Shown here piece by piece: positions 51,560-61,877 of a stretch of 64,000 nucleotides of DNA. The stretch's first letter is position 1. Each line of letters begins with the position of its first letter. The DNA comes from Aquanectria penicillioides (lineage: Eukaryota; Ascomycota; Sordariomycetes; Hypocreales; Nectriaceae): contig PYIU01000002.1 in NCBI GenBank assembly GCA_003415625.1, positions 4,092,001 through 4,156,000 of the forward strand, in the 5' to 3' direction. A program made the position numbers and the translations under genes. Under the pieces are notes generated by a model, which worked only from the letters and a program-made list of their open reading frames with translations, searched no databases and had not been told where the DNA came from.

Positions 51560-51610
51560 CTATCTCAACACACTGCACATGCTGCTGTGCCCAGCTATCT
51601 CTATCTATCT
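51560..51610 (-). promoter_or_regulatory. Cluster of GATA-factor sites upstream of the ammonium transporter
   Basis: Four CTATCT (AGATAG on the minus strand, fitting HGATAR) at about 51560, 51595, 51601 and 51605, roughly 570-615 bases upstream of the transporter ATG. Further CTATC/GATAT sites lie near 51388-51400. Ammonium transporter genes are classic targets of the nitrogen GATA factors AreA/NIT2. Inferred site; part of the cluster is a simple CTAT repeat, which lowers confidence. Confidence 0.45.
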
Positions 51611-52174
51611 CGCCAATGCCAATGCCCAGGGATCTGCAACCCGCCCTTGCCCACGCGTGGCTTTTGCTTGTCCTGTCCTGGCCATGTCCATAATCCACCC
51701 TCAATCAATCCACCCGCCATCCACGCACCCACACTGGCGGCTGTCGTTCTTCTTTTTTTTTTTTTTCGGACCATGGCCGGGACTCCTCTTTTTCGCTTCG
51801 AGCCGTCTGTTATATAGAGTCCTCCCCGTTCTCGCTTCTTCCGTTCCCATCTCGATATCCATCTCTACTCTTCCCCTCCCCCGCTTGACTGGCTCGATCC
51901 ACTTGCTCCATTGTCAAGCCAAGTCAAGTCTCCGGCCCTTGACTCGTCTTGTCTACCGTGACTCTCATCCTTTTTTCTTTTTAAACATTTCCATCCCCTT
52001 GTCTTAGGGACCCGTTTCTCCTCCGTCTTACCATATCTTGAATAAAACCAAAACAAAAAAAAAAACAAGAGAGTCCACGACATCTCACCCTTCTCCCGCC
52101 TCGACGACTGTGACCACACCCCCGAGTTTGAGAACACCAAATCCCACCGGTAATTCACCAAACCGACGCCCATA

Positions 52175-53899
52175 ATGTCGTACTCTCATACCGGCGCTCC
52201 TGCCGAATTCAACGGGACCAACGAGGACACTGGTGGTGATTCCAGTATGTTTCCACCATCTCCATCTCAAGCTCTCACCTTCTCCCCTACCCCTTTTGCT
52301 TGGGTGAAGCAGCCGCCAGAATAGCATCACAGAGACTAACACTCGTTTCCGTCCTACAGCTACCACCAACCTCAACCAATGGTACCAATCTGGTGACCAG
52401 GCCTTCATTCTCCTCAGCTCATGTCTCGTCCTGATCATGGTCCCCGGAATCGCCTTCCTCTACTCCGGTCTCGCACGAAGAAAGTCGGCTCTTTCCATGC
52501 TCTGGGTTGTCATGATGTCCTTCTCCGTCATGGTCTTCCAGTGGTATTTCTGGGGCTACTCGCTCGCCTTCAGCTCCACCTCCGGCAACCCCTTCATTGG
52601 TGATCTGCGACACTTCGGCCTCATGAAGGTCTGGGGCGCCCCCTCGGCCGGTTCTCCCTCGTCCCCGGCCTCCTCTACTCGCTCTACCAGATGATGTTCG
52701 CCGCCGTCACCGGTGCCCTCACTGTCGGTGCCGTTGCTGAGCGTGGCCGCGTCGTTCCCAGCATGGTTTTCGTCTTCTTCTGGGCCACCATCGTCTACTG
52801 CCCTCTCGCTTACTGGGTTTGGAACACCAACGGCTGGGCCTTCAAGAACGGTGTCCTCGACTACGCCGGTGGTGTCCCCGTCGAGATCGGCTCTGGCATG
52901 TCTGCTTTTGCCTACTCCTGGGTCCTCGGCCGCCGTAACGAGAAGATGATGATGAACTTCCGCCCTCACAACATCTCTCTCATCACCCTCGGCACCATTC
53001 TCCTCTGGTTTGGATGGCTCGGCTTCAACGGCGGCTCTGCTTTCGGTGCTAACCTCCGTGCTGCCATGGCTTGCTGGAACTCCTGCCTTACCGGCATGTT
53101 CGCTGCCATGACTTGGTGCCTCCTCGATTTCCGTCTGGCCCGCAAGTGGTCCATGGTCGGCTGGTGCTCTGGTACCATCTCCGGTCTCGTTGCTGCCACC
53201 CCCGCTTCCGGTTTCATCACCCCCTGGGCCTCCATCATCCTCGGTGTTGTTGCTGGTGTCTGCTGTAACTTTGCCACCAAGAGTAAGTTGAACCATATCT
53301 GCCCTTTGATTCAACTCCGCGAGGTCTGTTATAACTAACCCCTTTCTCCTCTGATAGTCAAGTTCCTCGTCCGAATCGATGACTCCCTTGATGTTTTCGC
53401 TGAGCACGGTGTCGGTGGCATGGTTGGTCTCATCTTCAACGCCTTCTTCGCTTCTGGCGAGATCATTGGCCTCGATGGTGTCAACACCGGTGCTTCTGGC
53501 GGCTTCCTCGACGGCAACTACGTCATTCTCGGCTGGCAGATTGCCGCCATCGTTGCTGCCTCCGCCTACGCCTTTGTCATGTCCGCTCTCATTGCCAAGA
53601 TCATCGACTTCATCCCCGGTCTCAAGCTCCGCGCTTCTGAGGAGGCTGAGCTGCTCGGTATGGATGACGACCAGCACGGCGAGTTCTCCTACGACTACGT
53701 TGAGGTCCGCCGTGACTTCCTCGCCTGGAGCCCCCACCGTGATGACCCCGCTGAGGATGGTGATGTCCTCGAGCCCACCCACGGTATCCAGGAGCACCAG
53801 TCCATGATGCACACTCCCAGCCTGTCCGACGATAACGTTGTGACCAAGGCTCCCTCCGTTGAGAAGTCACCCGAGAGCACCAACGAGAAGAGAGACTAA
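52175..53899 (+). CDS. mep2: Mep2-like ammonium transporter (one frame break)
   Basis: Plasma-membrane Amt/Mep/Rh ammonium transporter. Exons: 52175-52244, 52360-53282 and 53358-53899 (introns 115 and 75 nt). Seen: LNQWYQSGDQAFILLSSCLV, VPGIAFLYSGLARRKSAL, QMMFAAVTGALTVGAVAERG, LLWFGWLGFNGGSAFGANL, FRPHNISLITLGT with the first pore His, and DDSLDVFAEHGVGGMVG with the second. Having both His makes it Mep2-like rather than Mep1/3-like (Glu at the first position in yeast); Mep2 types can also act as ammonium sensors. The hydrophilic C-tail (from about FIPGLKLRASEEAELLGMD) carries the region that controls activity in Mep2. One base is missing near 52657 (CCCC to CCC before LVPGLLYSLYQMM); with it the protein is 511 residues. 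It converges with the phytase gene. Confidence 0.93.
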
Positions 53900-54516
53900 G
53901 TCACATGTCGACGACATGAAACGGGTTGCGCTCGCGTATGGATGTAGCTGAGAGATACCTACTATTACTTTTCCTTCTATCGTTTTCAAATGGGTCGTTC
54001 AGGTGAGCCGGCAATGGCGTATTGGGTTGAAATTTATTCGAGCAAATGTACAATTGTAATACCCACAAGGTAGATGGTATCTGGCTTTTTGGAAAAGCGG
54101 CATGCAAGTCACTCAGGACGCACATACAACGCTTCTGTAGTCTGGTACTTTAGATAGTTGTGGAGTCAGAATGTCCATATCTTCAACTTAAACAATGAGT
54201 CATTCAATTCTCAAATAATTTTCCCCCATTAACTCCCAAGTGAACGAACTATTTGGGAAACCGTCAGGTCAAGCATGTCACCTCTGGGACTCGATGACTT
54301 TCCTTGAAGATGCTTTCCTAGAAAACTATCAATTCTGTCTAGCATCTAAGATACCAGTGTAACCCAAGCTTCCTCTAAATTTCAAACTTGTATATTCCTT
54401 CCTTCCTTGGGGGGGTTTGCTTATTGATCATGAAGCGAACACCATCGTCTTGAACGACTTGCCCATATATCCATCTAGATATCGTACAATTAATACAGTA
54501 TGCAGTTTTGCATGGA
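53900..54516. other. Shared 3' region between convergent genes
   Basis: The downstream regions of the ammonium transporter and the phytase gene meet here. AT-rich, no coding content recognised. Confidence 0.5.
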
Positions 54517-56518
54517 TCAGCCCATGACTCCATCAGTAACGTCGCCATAAGCTATCTTATCATAGTCACCGAAGCAGGCGTAGTCATACTTAGCTTTTTC
54601 GGGCATCTTCTCCTGCACCTTTAAGAATGTATCCAACTCGCACCAGCCGTCCTTGCGGTCACCGCATTCGGAGAAACTCTTTCCGAGAGGCAACGTTCGC
54701 TGGTTCAGTACGAAATGGATGTATTTGGTCTCTTCGCCATCTTCATAACCCTCCCGGTTGGCTAAGACAGGTTTGGGTGCTTTGATGACCTCGATGTCAA
54801 GACGGGCACCAAATGGTGTCACGTGACCGACTGTAAACTCATGATCACCAGGATATTTGTTTGCGGGCAGGTCCTCTCTGAATTGGGTCAAGCCAAACGC
54901 GGTCAGAATAGAGACGATGTTGGTGTCGTGAGAGAAATCGAAGTAGAGACTCTGGTTCAAGGGGAACGTTTCCGTGTTGCTGTCAAGTGTAACGTTGATC
55001 TGCGAGCCAGAATAACCCAGAGTATGGTTCTTGAGTCTTGCAATCACCTCTTGCTGGTATCCGATACCAACCGCTCTCTGTACAATCAATCAGCAATGAA
55101 GACAAAAAGGCGAGATAGTTCAGGCTTACTCCGGTCGGGCTATGGAACCCGCTGTTGCCAGAAAACGACAGGTCGATCGAGTATCCAAAATGCTGCCACT
55201 CTTCATATGTGAACAGGTCGCAGAACCTACTGAATCCGTAGGCGACAGTTTCATAGGGACACATGGTCTGAGCCGCATAAACATCCTTAGGGGTCCACTC
55301 GAAACCCTCAGTCATGTTCTGGAAACGTGCCGTTGCTGTAAGGCGTTGATTAGCATAAGCATCTAGTTGCTGAGTAGCGAGAGAACGTACCATCCTTGAG
55401 ATAAATATTTATCCACTCCAGGACAGGCGCCTTCCAATCAATCTTGTTGTACGCATTGGGGCAGTTCAGAGATCCACCAAGGGAGTTGTTGAAGCCATTA
55501 GCTTCGATGATAACCTCGATGGTGGCATTGTTGGTCCTATTCAAGGTTAGCCGTTAGCTAAATGGCAATTATCACAGCAGGGACGTAGTACCATTCCAGG
55601 CCAAAGAAGCCCGCTAGCCAGTTCTCGGCCGACTTCAGCATGCGATCTTGGGTCTATAAGGAGTTAGCTGGTATATCGTGTGACTGATGGGTAACAGAGG
55701 GGCCGTACTGTGGTTCGAACAATGAGCTTAGTGTTGGGGTTATAGAGGCTGCCATACATATAGCTATGCAAGATTCCAGACTGGAACAACTCCTCGCGTC
55801 CCCTAGGGACCAGAATAGCATAGCCAAGTTGATACTTCCAATCGTTCAAGAAGGCCAAAGGACCGCTGGTCTTGATCTTGGCCGAATTATTGGCCAGGAT
55901 CTCACCCAGCTCCGCCACCTCGGAGCCTGGGGTAGGATATCGTGAACCATGGCGGGACAGCATCTGAACTTGGATAATCTCAGCACCCTCCGGAAGGGGG
56001 TACTCGTCAACGCCAAAGCCAGGACCTGGATGATAGGGGGAAAGGTAACCCATGTTCTTAAAGATGCTCTCGTTACCCTCCTTCATGCCAGCAACAGGGA
56101 TGGCCGTCTGCAGCGGCTCATTGGGGATGTAGGTGTTGGTGGGGTCAAAGACACGAGTCTGGGCCATGAAGGCCGGCTGGCCGGTGGCGGTTGCTCCGGG
56201 CCATAGGTTCGGAGAAGTCTGGAAATACTGGGGCACGTCCGCCGACTTACACGGACATGAACCGGAGCGGGAGCCGAAGGCCCAAGGAAGGGTGAGATAG
56301 AGATTGGCACCCAGCAGGATAACAACAAGGCCAGAGAGGATGATGACGAGGGTCCGATAGGACCTGTTGGGGCCACGGGGAATCACAGGGGCAGCTGGAG
56401 GAGACACGCGCCCGTCCTGCTGGGCATCGAACTGGGCCTCATCCTGGTGGACGGGCTGGTATCCCGCAGCGGCACCCCGGGGAGGTTTCTGGTCACGTTG
56501 CGTCGATGACGGCGCCAT
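54517..56518 (-). CDS. Membrane-anchored histidine acid phosphatase (phytase-like)
   Basis: Clade-2 histidine phosphatase resembling fungal phytases, releasing phosphate from phytate or other esters outside the cell. Minus-strand exons: 56518-55709, 55653-55592, 55536-55391, 55335-55130 and 55077-54517 (four introns of 52-55 nt); all phases agree, giving 594 residues and no frame break. Seen: a cytoplasmic N-terminus rich in Pro/Gln, a transmembrane anchor at about residues 55-78 (TLVIILSGLVVILLGANLYL), the active-site QMLSRHGSRYPTPGSE (RHGxRxP), VRTTTQDRMLKSAENW, CDLFTYEEW, and the second catalytic motif FDFSHDTNIVSIL (HD). Secreted phytases carry a cleavable signal peptide; this one looks like a type II membrane protein. 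Many NxS/T sites fit an extracellular domain. Confidence 0.92.
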
Positions 56519-57868
56519 CTTGTCGGACGCGGTGCGAGATACGCGGTGCGCCGAGCGTGGTATGTCTGGCGTCTCGGGGCGACGTTGACGGGGAGCCGGC
56601 GACGACGGGGAAAGGAGAGAAGGGGCAAGAGTGAGAGCGAGATGATTGCTAGGACAAGACTCAAGAGACAGGTCAAGGGGGCAGCTGAATGGGCAGCCAC
56701 GTCTCGTTTCAGGGTAGGGGGGCCAAAGAACGAATGTGGGTGAGGAGTATCCGTACCAAGGCGTGGGAGGTATCGGTGGGTGCTGTGGCGCAAGGGCGAA
56801 GTCCCCGGGACCTGGGGCAGTCGTTCACCAAGACTGGGACCCTGGGAGGACCGGGACCCGGGAAGCTCAGGCGCTCTGAGATAGAGGCTTGATCGAGACC
56901 CGTGTGGGGGCCAAGGGAGTGGACAAGAGAGACAGATACCTACAAGGAGAAACAGATGCTCGATCGGCTGAGTCTGGGCAAGACTGTTTGGAGGCCTTGG
57001 ATGGAAACTGGAACCCGGGGCGCCCCTGCGCAAAGCCTGCTAGCGGTGCGTGAGGTCCCAAGATTCTGGAGTTGATGCCAGGTGGTCTGTCAGATCTGCG
57101 GCGGCGTTGGTGGTGACACTGAAGCCGACAGCGCTGTTGATTTTGGGCCCGCCACGCACGCTCACTGGATGGTTGAGCTGAACTGGGCTGAGCTGGACTT
57201 GGGATTCGAATGGGAGGCTCCAATCGATGTGTTTCTGGGAGGAAGAGGGGGGGGGGGCGCGTTGGAAGCGAGAGCGGGAACAGCTGCAGGGCTGTCCGAA
57301 GTTGGAGAGACCAGCGCCGGGAGGCGAGGCGAGAAGAAAAGGGGGACCGTGCGCACCGGCCAATCGGCGACCGGGGCTGGCACTGTGCATCCGCGGAGAG
57401 AAAGTCAGCAGGGGGAGCCATGACCACCCAACAAGCTTGGTCCAGAGATGCGATGCGCCTCACTAGATGCACTTCACTTCAGATACAGGGCCAACAAGAG
57501 GGAGGGGGAAGGGGCCACGAGTTCAAGCTATGCTTCACGAGAGATCCTGTATGGAGGGGAAGGAAAAATCCTCTGCGAGGACTCTCATATGCTGTACGGA
57601 ATTCGCCGGAGCGTTGGATGCTTGGGGCGGCATTTCGATAGGGAGGTCAGTAGGTAGGTAAGCCGTGGGGGAAACTCCTCGGCACTTGTCAGGGTGGTAG
57701 GTTCACTGTGCGTTGGCTTGATGGTCACTGGGTTATGATAGCTGCGCTGACGGGCCAATGCCGTCGGCTGGAGCAACCATCCGCCTCATGCAAAGGAATC
57801 GAAACTGTAGAAGTAGAGGTACTATTCTCAGAGGATTACGAAGTACCTTGAAACTAGGCTCTGGCATG

Positions 57869-57904
57869 CTTTTTTCTTTCTTTCTTTCTTTCTTTCTTTC
57901 TTTC
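57869..57904. repeat. (TTTC)n microsatellite
   Basis: About nine TTTC units in gene-free DNA. Confidence 0.9.
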
Positions 57905-58043
57905 CTGGCCGGCCTGTATCTGTTAGGGATCGACGATTTGGACATTCTGTATGTCGCATGTATGCAGCTCATGTAATGACCACTAGACGGCATATAGTTA
58001 CATTAATTACATTTGCCTTAGGATCAACTTCCACGCGCTGCGG

Positions 58044-58141
58044 CTCTTTTCTTTTTCCTGCCTTTCTTTTCTTTTCTTCTCTTTTCTTTTATTTCCTTTT
58101 CTTCTCTTTTCTTTTCCTTTTTTTTTTCCTTTTTTTTTTTG
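58044..58141. repeat. T-rich CTTTT tract
   Basis: Nearly 100 bases of T with scattered C (CTTTT, TTCTC units). No flanking target-site duplication or element identified, so it is taken as low complexity. Confidence 0.8.
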
Positions 58142-58760
58142 CTGGCCTTGTTTCAATGAGTGCGGGAACGAAGAACCGAATCGTGGATGGATGGGGAGAT
58201 GGTGCATGAGATACCGGTAGAGTCATCTCATCTCTCCTCCCCATGCATTGCGCACTGTGTCCAACCACGATGATGGGCTCGATTGACCCACACATCTCGC
58301 TTTTGTCTCGATCTGGTCCTCTTGTTTCCACTTCACCTCATCACCCTGACGTATTGCATGCCATATTTCATACCTTGTCACTCCACGCTTTCGCCTCGCA
58401 TCACCTTGCATCGCATTGCATCGCCCCTTCTGCATCCTCTCCATGTTTTGCACTCTGAATCGCACTGCATCGCATCGAACCTGTACTGAACCTGCATCAC
58501 GTTTGCCCAATGCACTCACTCGCTGGTCACGCCTCATCCAACAGCCACAGATCGTCCTCGGTCGTCTCTCACCGGTGTCCTCATGACACGGGCTGACAGG
58601 ACCCCATCCGCGGGGCCACTCACGCTGAACTCATCACTCACTGGTTCTCGATTCTACACGTCCTACCTTTGCCGTCCAAATGCTAGTCAAGTAGTACTAT
58701 CTGTCTATCTGCCGGTGCTGCTGCTGTTATTGTTGCTGCTGCCGTCACCGATGCTTCATC

Positions 58761-58788
58761 GCTTGATGCTTGATGCTTGATGCTTGAT
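58761..58788. repeat. (GCTTGAT)n heptanucleotide repeat
   Basis: Four tandem copies of GCTTGAT. Confidence 0.85.
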
Positions 58789-60460
58789 TCCGTCTGTCTC
58801 TGCTCCTGAGTTGCCGAATCATGTTGATGCCTCCCCCTGATCCCCCCGATCTCCCCCTGTGTTAATTTCCTCGATTTCATTACCCCTTCGTCCAGGGTTC
58901 TTCACCGCTATTGAAACTTGCCTGCGTCTCATTCATCTGAGTCTCTACGTAGAGAAAACTTCTCCTACAAAGAAGCAACGCAACCACATGTTTCCCCCCT
59001 TCCAAGTAACAGACAGGCCCCCCTCTCTCAACAAAAAAAGAAAAGAAGACACAGTCCCTGTGAGACAACGAAACTTCTCTCAATGGGAGAAGAAGCAAAG
59101 AAAAAGGAGAAAGAAAAAAAACAGACGCTAGACCCTAAGCCCCTGCAAAGCAAGTCACTTCGCTCCAATTCAACCACACAGCCTAGGTAGCCAAGCAAAA
59201 AAAAAAGAGGCGTGGCAAGACCCAGCAAAAGCAATGAAAGCACCAAGACCATACACGCCACCACCACCAAACCTCCTCCAACGCCAGACCTCACCGCATC
59301 CCATCGCGTCGCCCGGTCAAGCAAAAGGCAAGCAATTCTCAAGATAGCTCCCAAACCCTGCTGCCTGGCCGAAACTTACATTCTGAATAGCAACGACGTT
59401 GTTCCATCTCCTCGAGAAGCAAATATCCAAAGGGTGCTGCATCTACGCCTGCCACAATCTCACTATGTTCCACATTTGTTCTACCTTGGCCCATACATCT
59501 ATGCATTCCACCTCATTATTGTTCGCCCTGCAATGCATCATAGGTTGTCTATCCTCCGTCATCCATAGGAGCCCCACGAAGTCTCGTATCAGTGTGCAAC
59601 GGAGTCATGTTCAGGTTCCCGCCCCTCTGGCACGGCCGGCTTGGCCATCTGCAGCCATGTGTAGGTATTTCGGCCCACAATCAACCCCATGCTGTATGCT
59701 CCTGCAGTCAGCTTCCCTCCGCGATGAGTCTAAGCCTTCGATCTTCTGCCTTGGCTCCATCCTCCTAGTTTCGTCAAGATGACGATCTTCTTACACACTC
59801 TATCCGTAATACCGTTGCCTCGCGCGCCCATGCCCTTGCCCTCCCCATTCCCCAACGGGCATGGGGAACGGCCCTACCGGGAGACGGAGTTCCGCCCCCA
59901 ATTGGCCCCATGCTGACCCATGTCCATGTTGATGCTGCCTCGTGCCGCACTCCTTCAAACATCCCCAACCCAGCAACATGCAGGGGTCTAGATTTAAGCC
60001 GTGAACCACATCATTTTCTCGGGTAGGTACCAAGACTCATCATTGTGGGAAGCCATTGAAACCCTTGTATTATTTGTCCTATTGCGCCTCCGCCTTTCAA
60101 CCTGATCCCATTAGTCACAGGCCTATCAGCCCGTTCGTGGCTCTCCCACAGTTCCAGACACACACAACTCAGACCAACACACCAGATTGACCCAGCCCCA
60201 ACCCTGCTCGTTGCTTTTCGTCACCAGGACATCGGATTAAACACAGTTGATGCCAGAATGCACTGAAGTATCATGCATGCAAGCTGACCTTTTCGCAAAT
60301 TCAATACCCTCGACGCCGTCCATCGGCCCATCTTTGATGCACCCCCATGGTCCCAAATCTCCCGATGTTCTTTACCAATAATGCAATTTTCCCCCCTTTG
60401 CCCTTCGGTCATGTACCCGCAGGTATCGTAAATATTGTTTTGGTTGTTTCGGTTGATTTG

Positions 60461-61877
60461 TTAATTTGCCAGAGAACGTAATGGGAAGAACCCGTCGGGC
60501 ATGGGCTCAAGGTGCCAGATTTTGGGACCGCCATCGTCAAACGCGGCGGACCATTCCTGTCTCAGATCTGCCGGAAGGTCCCAGGAGAGGTCATCGTCAC
60601 GAAGCCTCATGCGGACTAGGTGTCGGCACTCCCGGGCGCATCGCCGTTGACAAATCCCTCCCGTCGGTGCAGGATGGCAAGGTTGTTTATGAAGTGCATG
60701 TCACCAGCCTGTGTAGAAATTTCAAGTTGCGCGGCCTTGGCGATGGTCTCGATGGCATCCAGAGCCTCGATCTGGCGCGATGTAACAGCGGGAAGACTTG
60801 TAGGGCGGGGATGAACGGCGTTCCCCGTGAGTGGGACACGGCCGAAATTGATAATCAGTCGTCCTTCGTGGTAGTAAAGTACTGGTCTGCATTGAAACCG
60901 CGGCCTATTATGATCATCCGTGTCAGTGGGTTTCAGACTCGTCCGACAGCAAAGTTTTCATTGCTGCCACTTACATGGCAAATGGCCAGTCGGATCGGGC
61001 CAGTGTGCGGATTACATCTGGTCGACTAGCGGCCAGGACATTGTAGACGGTGTAGGCCGAGGAGATGATGCATTTGCCCCCAGAAGCCGCTGTGCTCCGT
61101 GTCAGCCAGCTAACAATGTCACCGGCTTCCTCATTGTGGAAGGTCCGGGGTACAGGTCAGCAAGTGAATTTCAGCAGATTGGCACAGCCTCAATTACTCA
61201 CAATGGGAGAAGTAGAATGACGGTGGTGTCCAGCCTTGAGTTTAGAAGAGCTGTCGGCGACGATGTGCACTGCCATTATGTGTCAGTCATTCATTTACTT
61301 GGGGAGCGGGCAAACGAGCGTGGAAAGTTCGAACCTAGCATGTTCCCCTTTTTGTCCTGTCGGCCGTGTCGGTTGGCAATGTACGCCTGAATACCAAGCT
61401 GCAGTACAGTGAGATCCTCAACTGAGTACTTTTGTGGATCTAAACCACGGATGACGCCAAATCCCTTGCCGTCATATACGTCTCGGCGGATTTGGTCCAG
61501 TTGGGGACCCAGGGTGGGAAGAGGAAAGTTGTCTCGAGAGACGAGATCCCCGTCCAGGCCTAAGGCTGTTTTGGGGTTAGAAACGCCCTAGTACATGCGG
61601 TTCAGGAGCCGCCAGGCGAGAGAAACACACCTTTGAAGTGCCGCAGAGCATTTTCGGCTTCGTGCAGATCAGATTCACTGAGCGTGTGAATGTAATCAGA
61701 CTCATGGTCCACAAATTGGGCGCCGGTCCACGCCATGGGCAGGTCCAGCACTACTGGAAACCCCTCTGGGAGGCTGGCCGGGGCCTCTGCCACGCGAACT
61801 GGGCACCCAGCGGCCGCACGACCCAGCTCGAAGACTGGGGCCGGGCCAACGACGGGCCCAGCCATTGGAAATGCCAT
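60461..61877 (-). CDS. TauD/TfdA-type Fe(II)/2-oxoglutarate dioxygenase-like protein (one frame break, one GG acceptor)
   Basis: Fungal TauD/TfdA (clavaminate synthase-like) oxygenase; substrate unknown. Minus-strand exons: 61877-61631, 61565-61335, 61269-61202, 61144-60975 and 60904-60461. Seen: SDLHEAENALRHFK, DNFPLPTLGPQLDQIRRDVY, GKGFGVIRGLDP, KGNMLVHIVAD, KAGHHRHSTSPI, FHNEEAGDIVSW (likely metal-binding His-x-Glu), LIINFGRVPLTG, AQLEISTQAGDMHFINNLAI, and LHRREGF followed by RHLVRMRLRDDDLSW (second metal His is probably in LHRR). Intron 3 (61201-61145) has a GTGAGT donor and a CTGAC branch but ends GG, not AG. Intron 2 has a weak GTTCGA donor. One base is missing near 60626; with it the exons total 386 residues. 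The family is firm; exon joins at intron 3 depend on the acceptor. Confidence 0.83.

Larger units (their letters stand above)
44908..52174. other. 7.3-kb gene-poor interval
   Basis: No gene recognised on either strand. It holds CRT10's 3' region, a GGA/GAAA repeat (47716), T- and A-rich runs (50540-50560, 51753-51766), a CA repeat (51453) and, near its right end, a GATA-site cluster that probably belongs to the ammonium transporter promoter. Confidence 0.4.
56519..60460. other. 3.9-kb gene-poor interval
   Basis: Upstream region of the phytase gene on the left, 3' region of the dioxygenase gene on the right. No gene recognised; content includes a TTTC repeat, a long T-rich tract and GCATCGCATT- and GCTTGAT-type short repeats. 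Confidence 0.4.

Noticed and set aside
52556..53812. 418-codon minus-strand open frame opposite the ammonium transporter
   Set aside because: It is the antisense shadow of a highly biased coding exon; its Glu/Asp/Gly-rich content follows from the GNC/NNC codons of the true gene.
56867..57472. 201-codon minus-strand frame upstream of the phytase gene
   Set aside because: Low-complexity Pro/Ser/Arg composition with no motif; it lies in the expected promoter.
60466..61029. 187-codon plus-strand frame opposite the dioxygenase
   Set aside because: It is antisense to two exons and an intron of a recognised family gene and has no motif of its own.
61335..61565. A 31-nt intron starting GTAAAT in the dioxygenase
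   Set aside because: Too short for fungal splicing and it adds residues unlike the family; the GTTCGA donor gives the expected NMLVHIVAD join.
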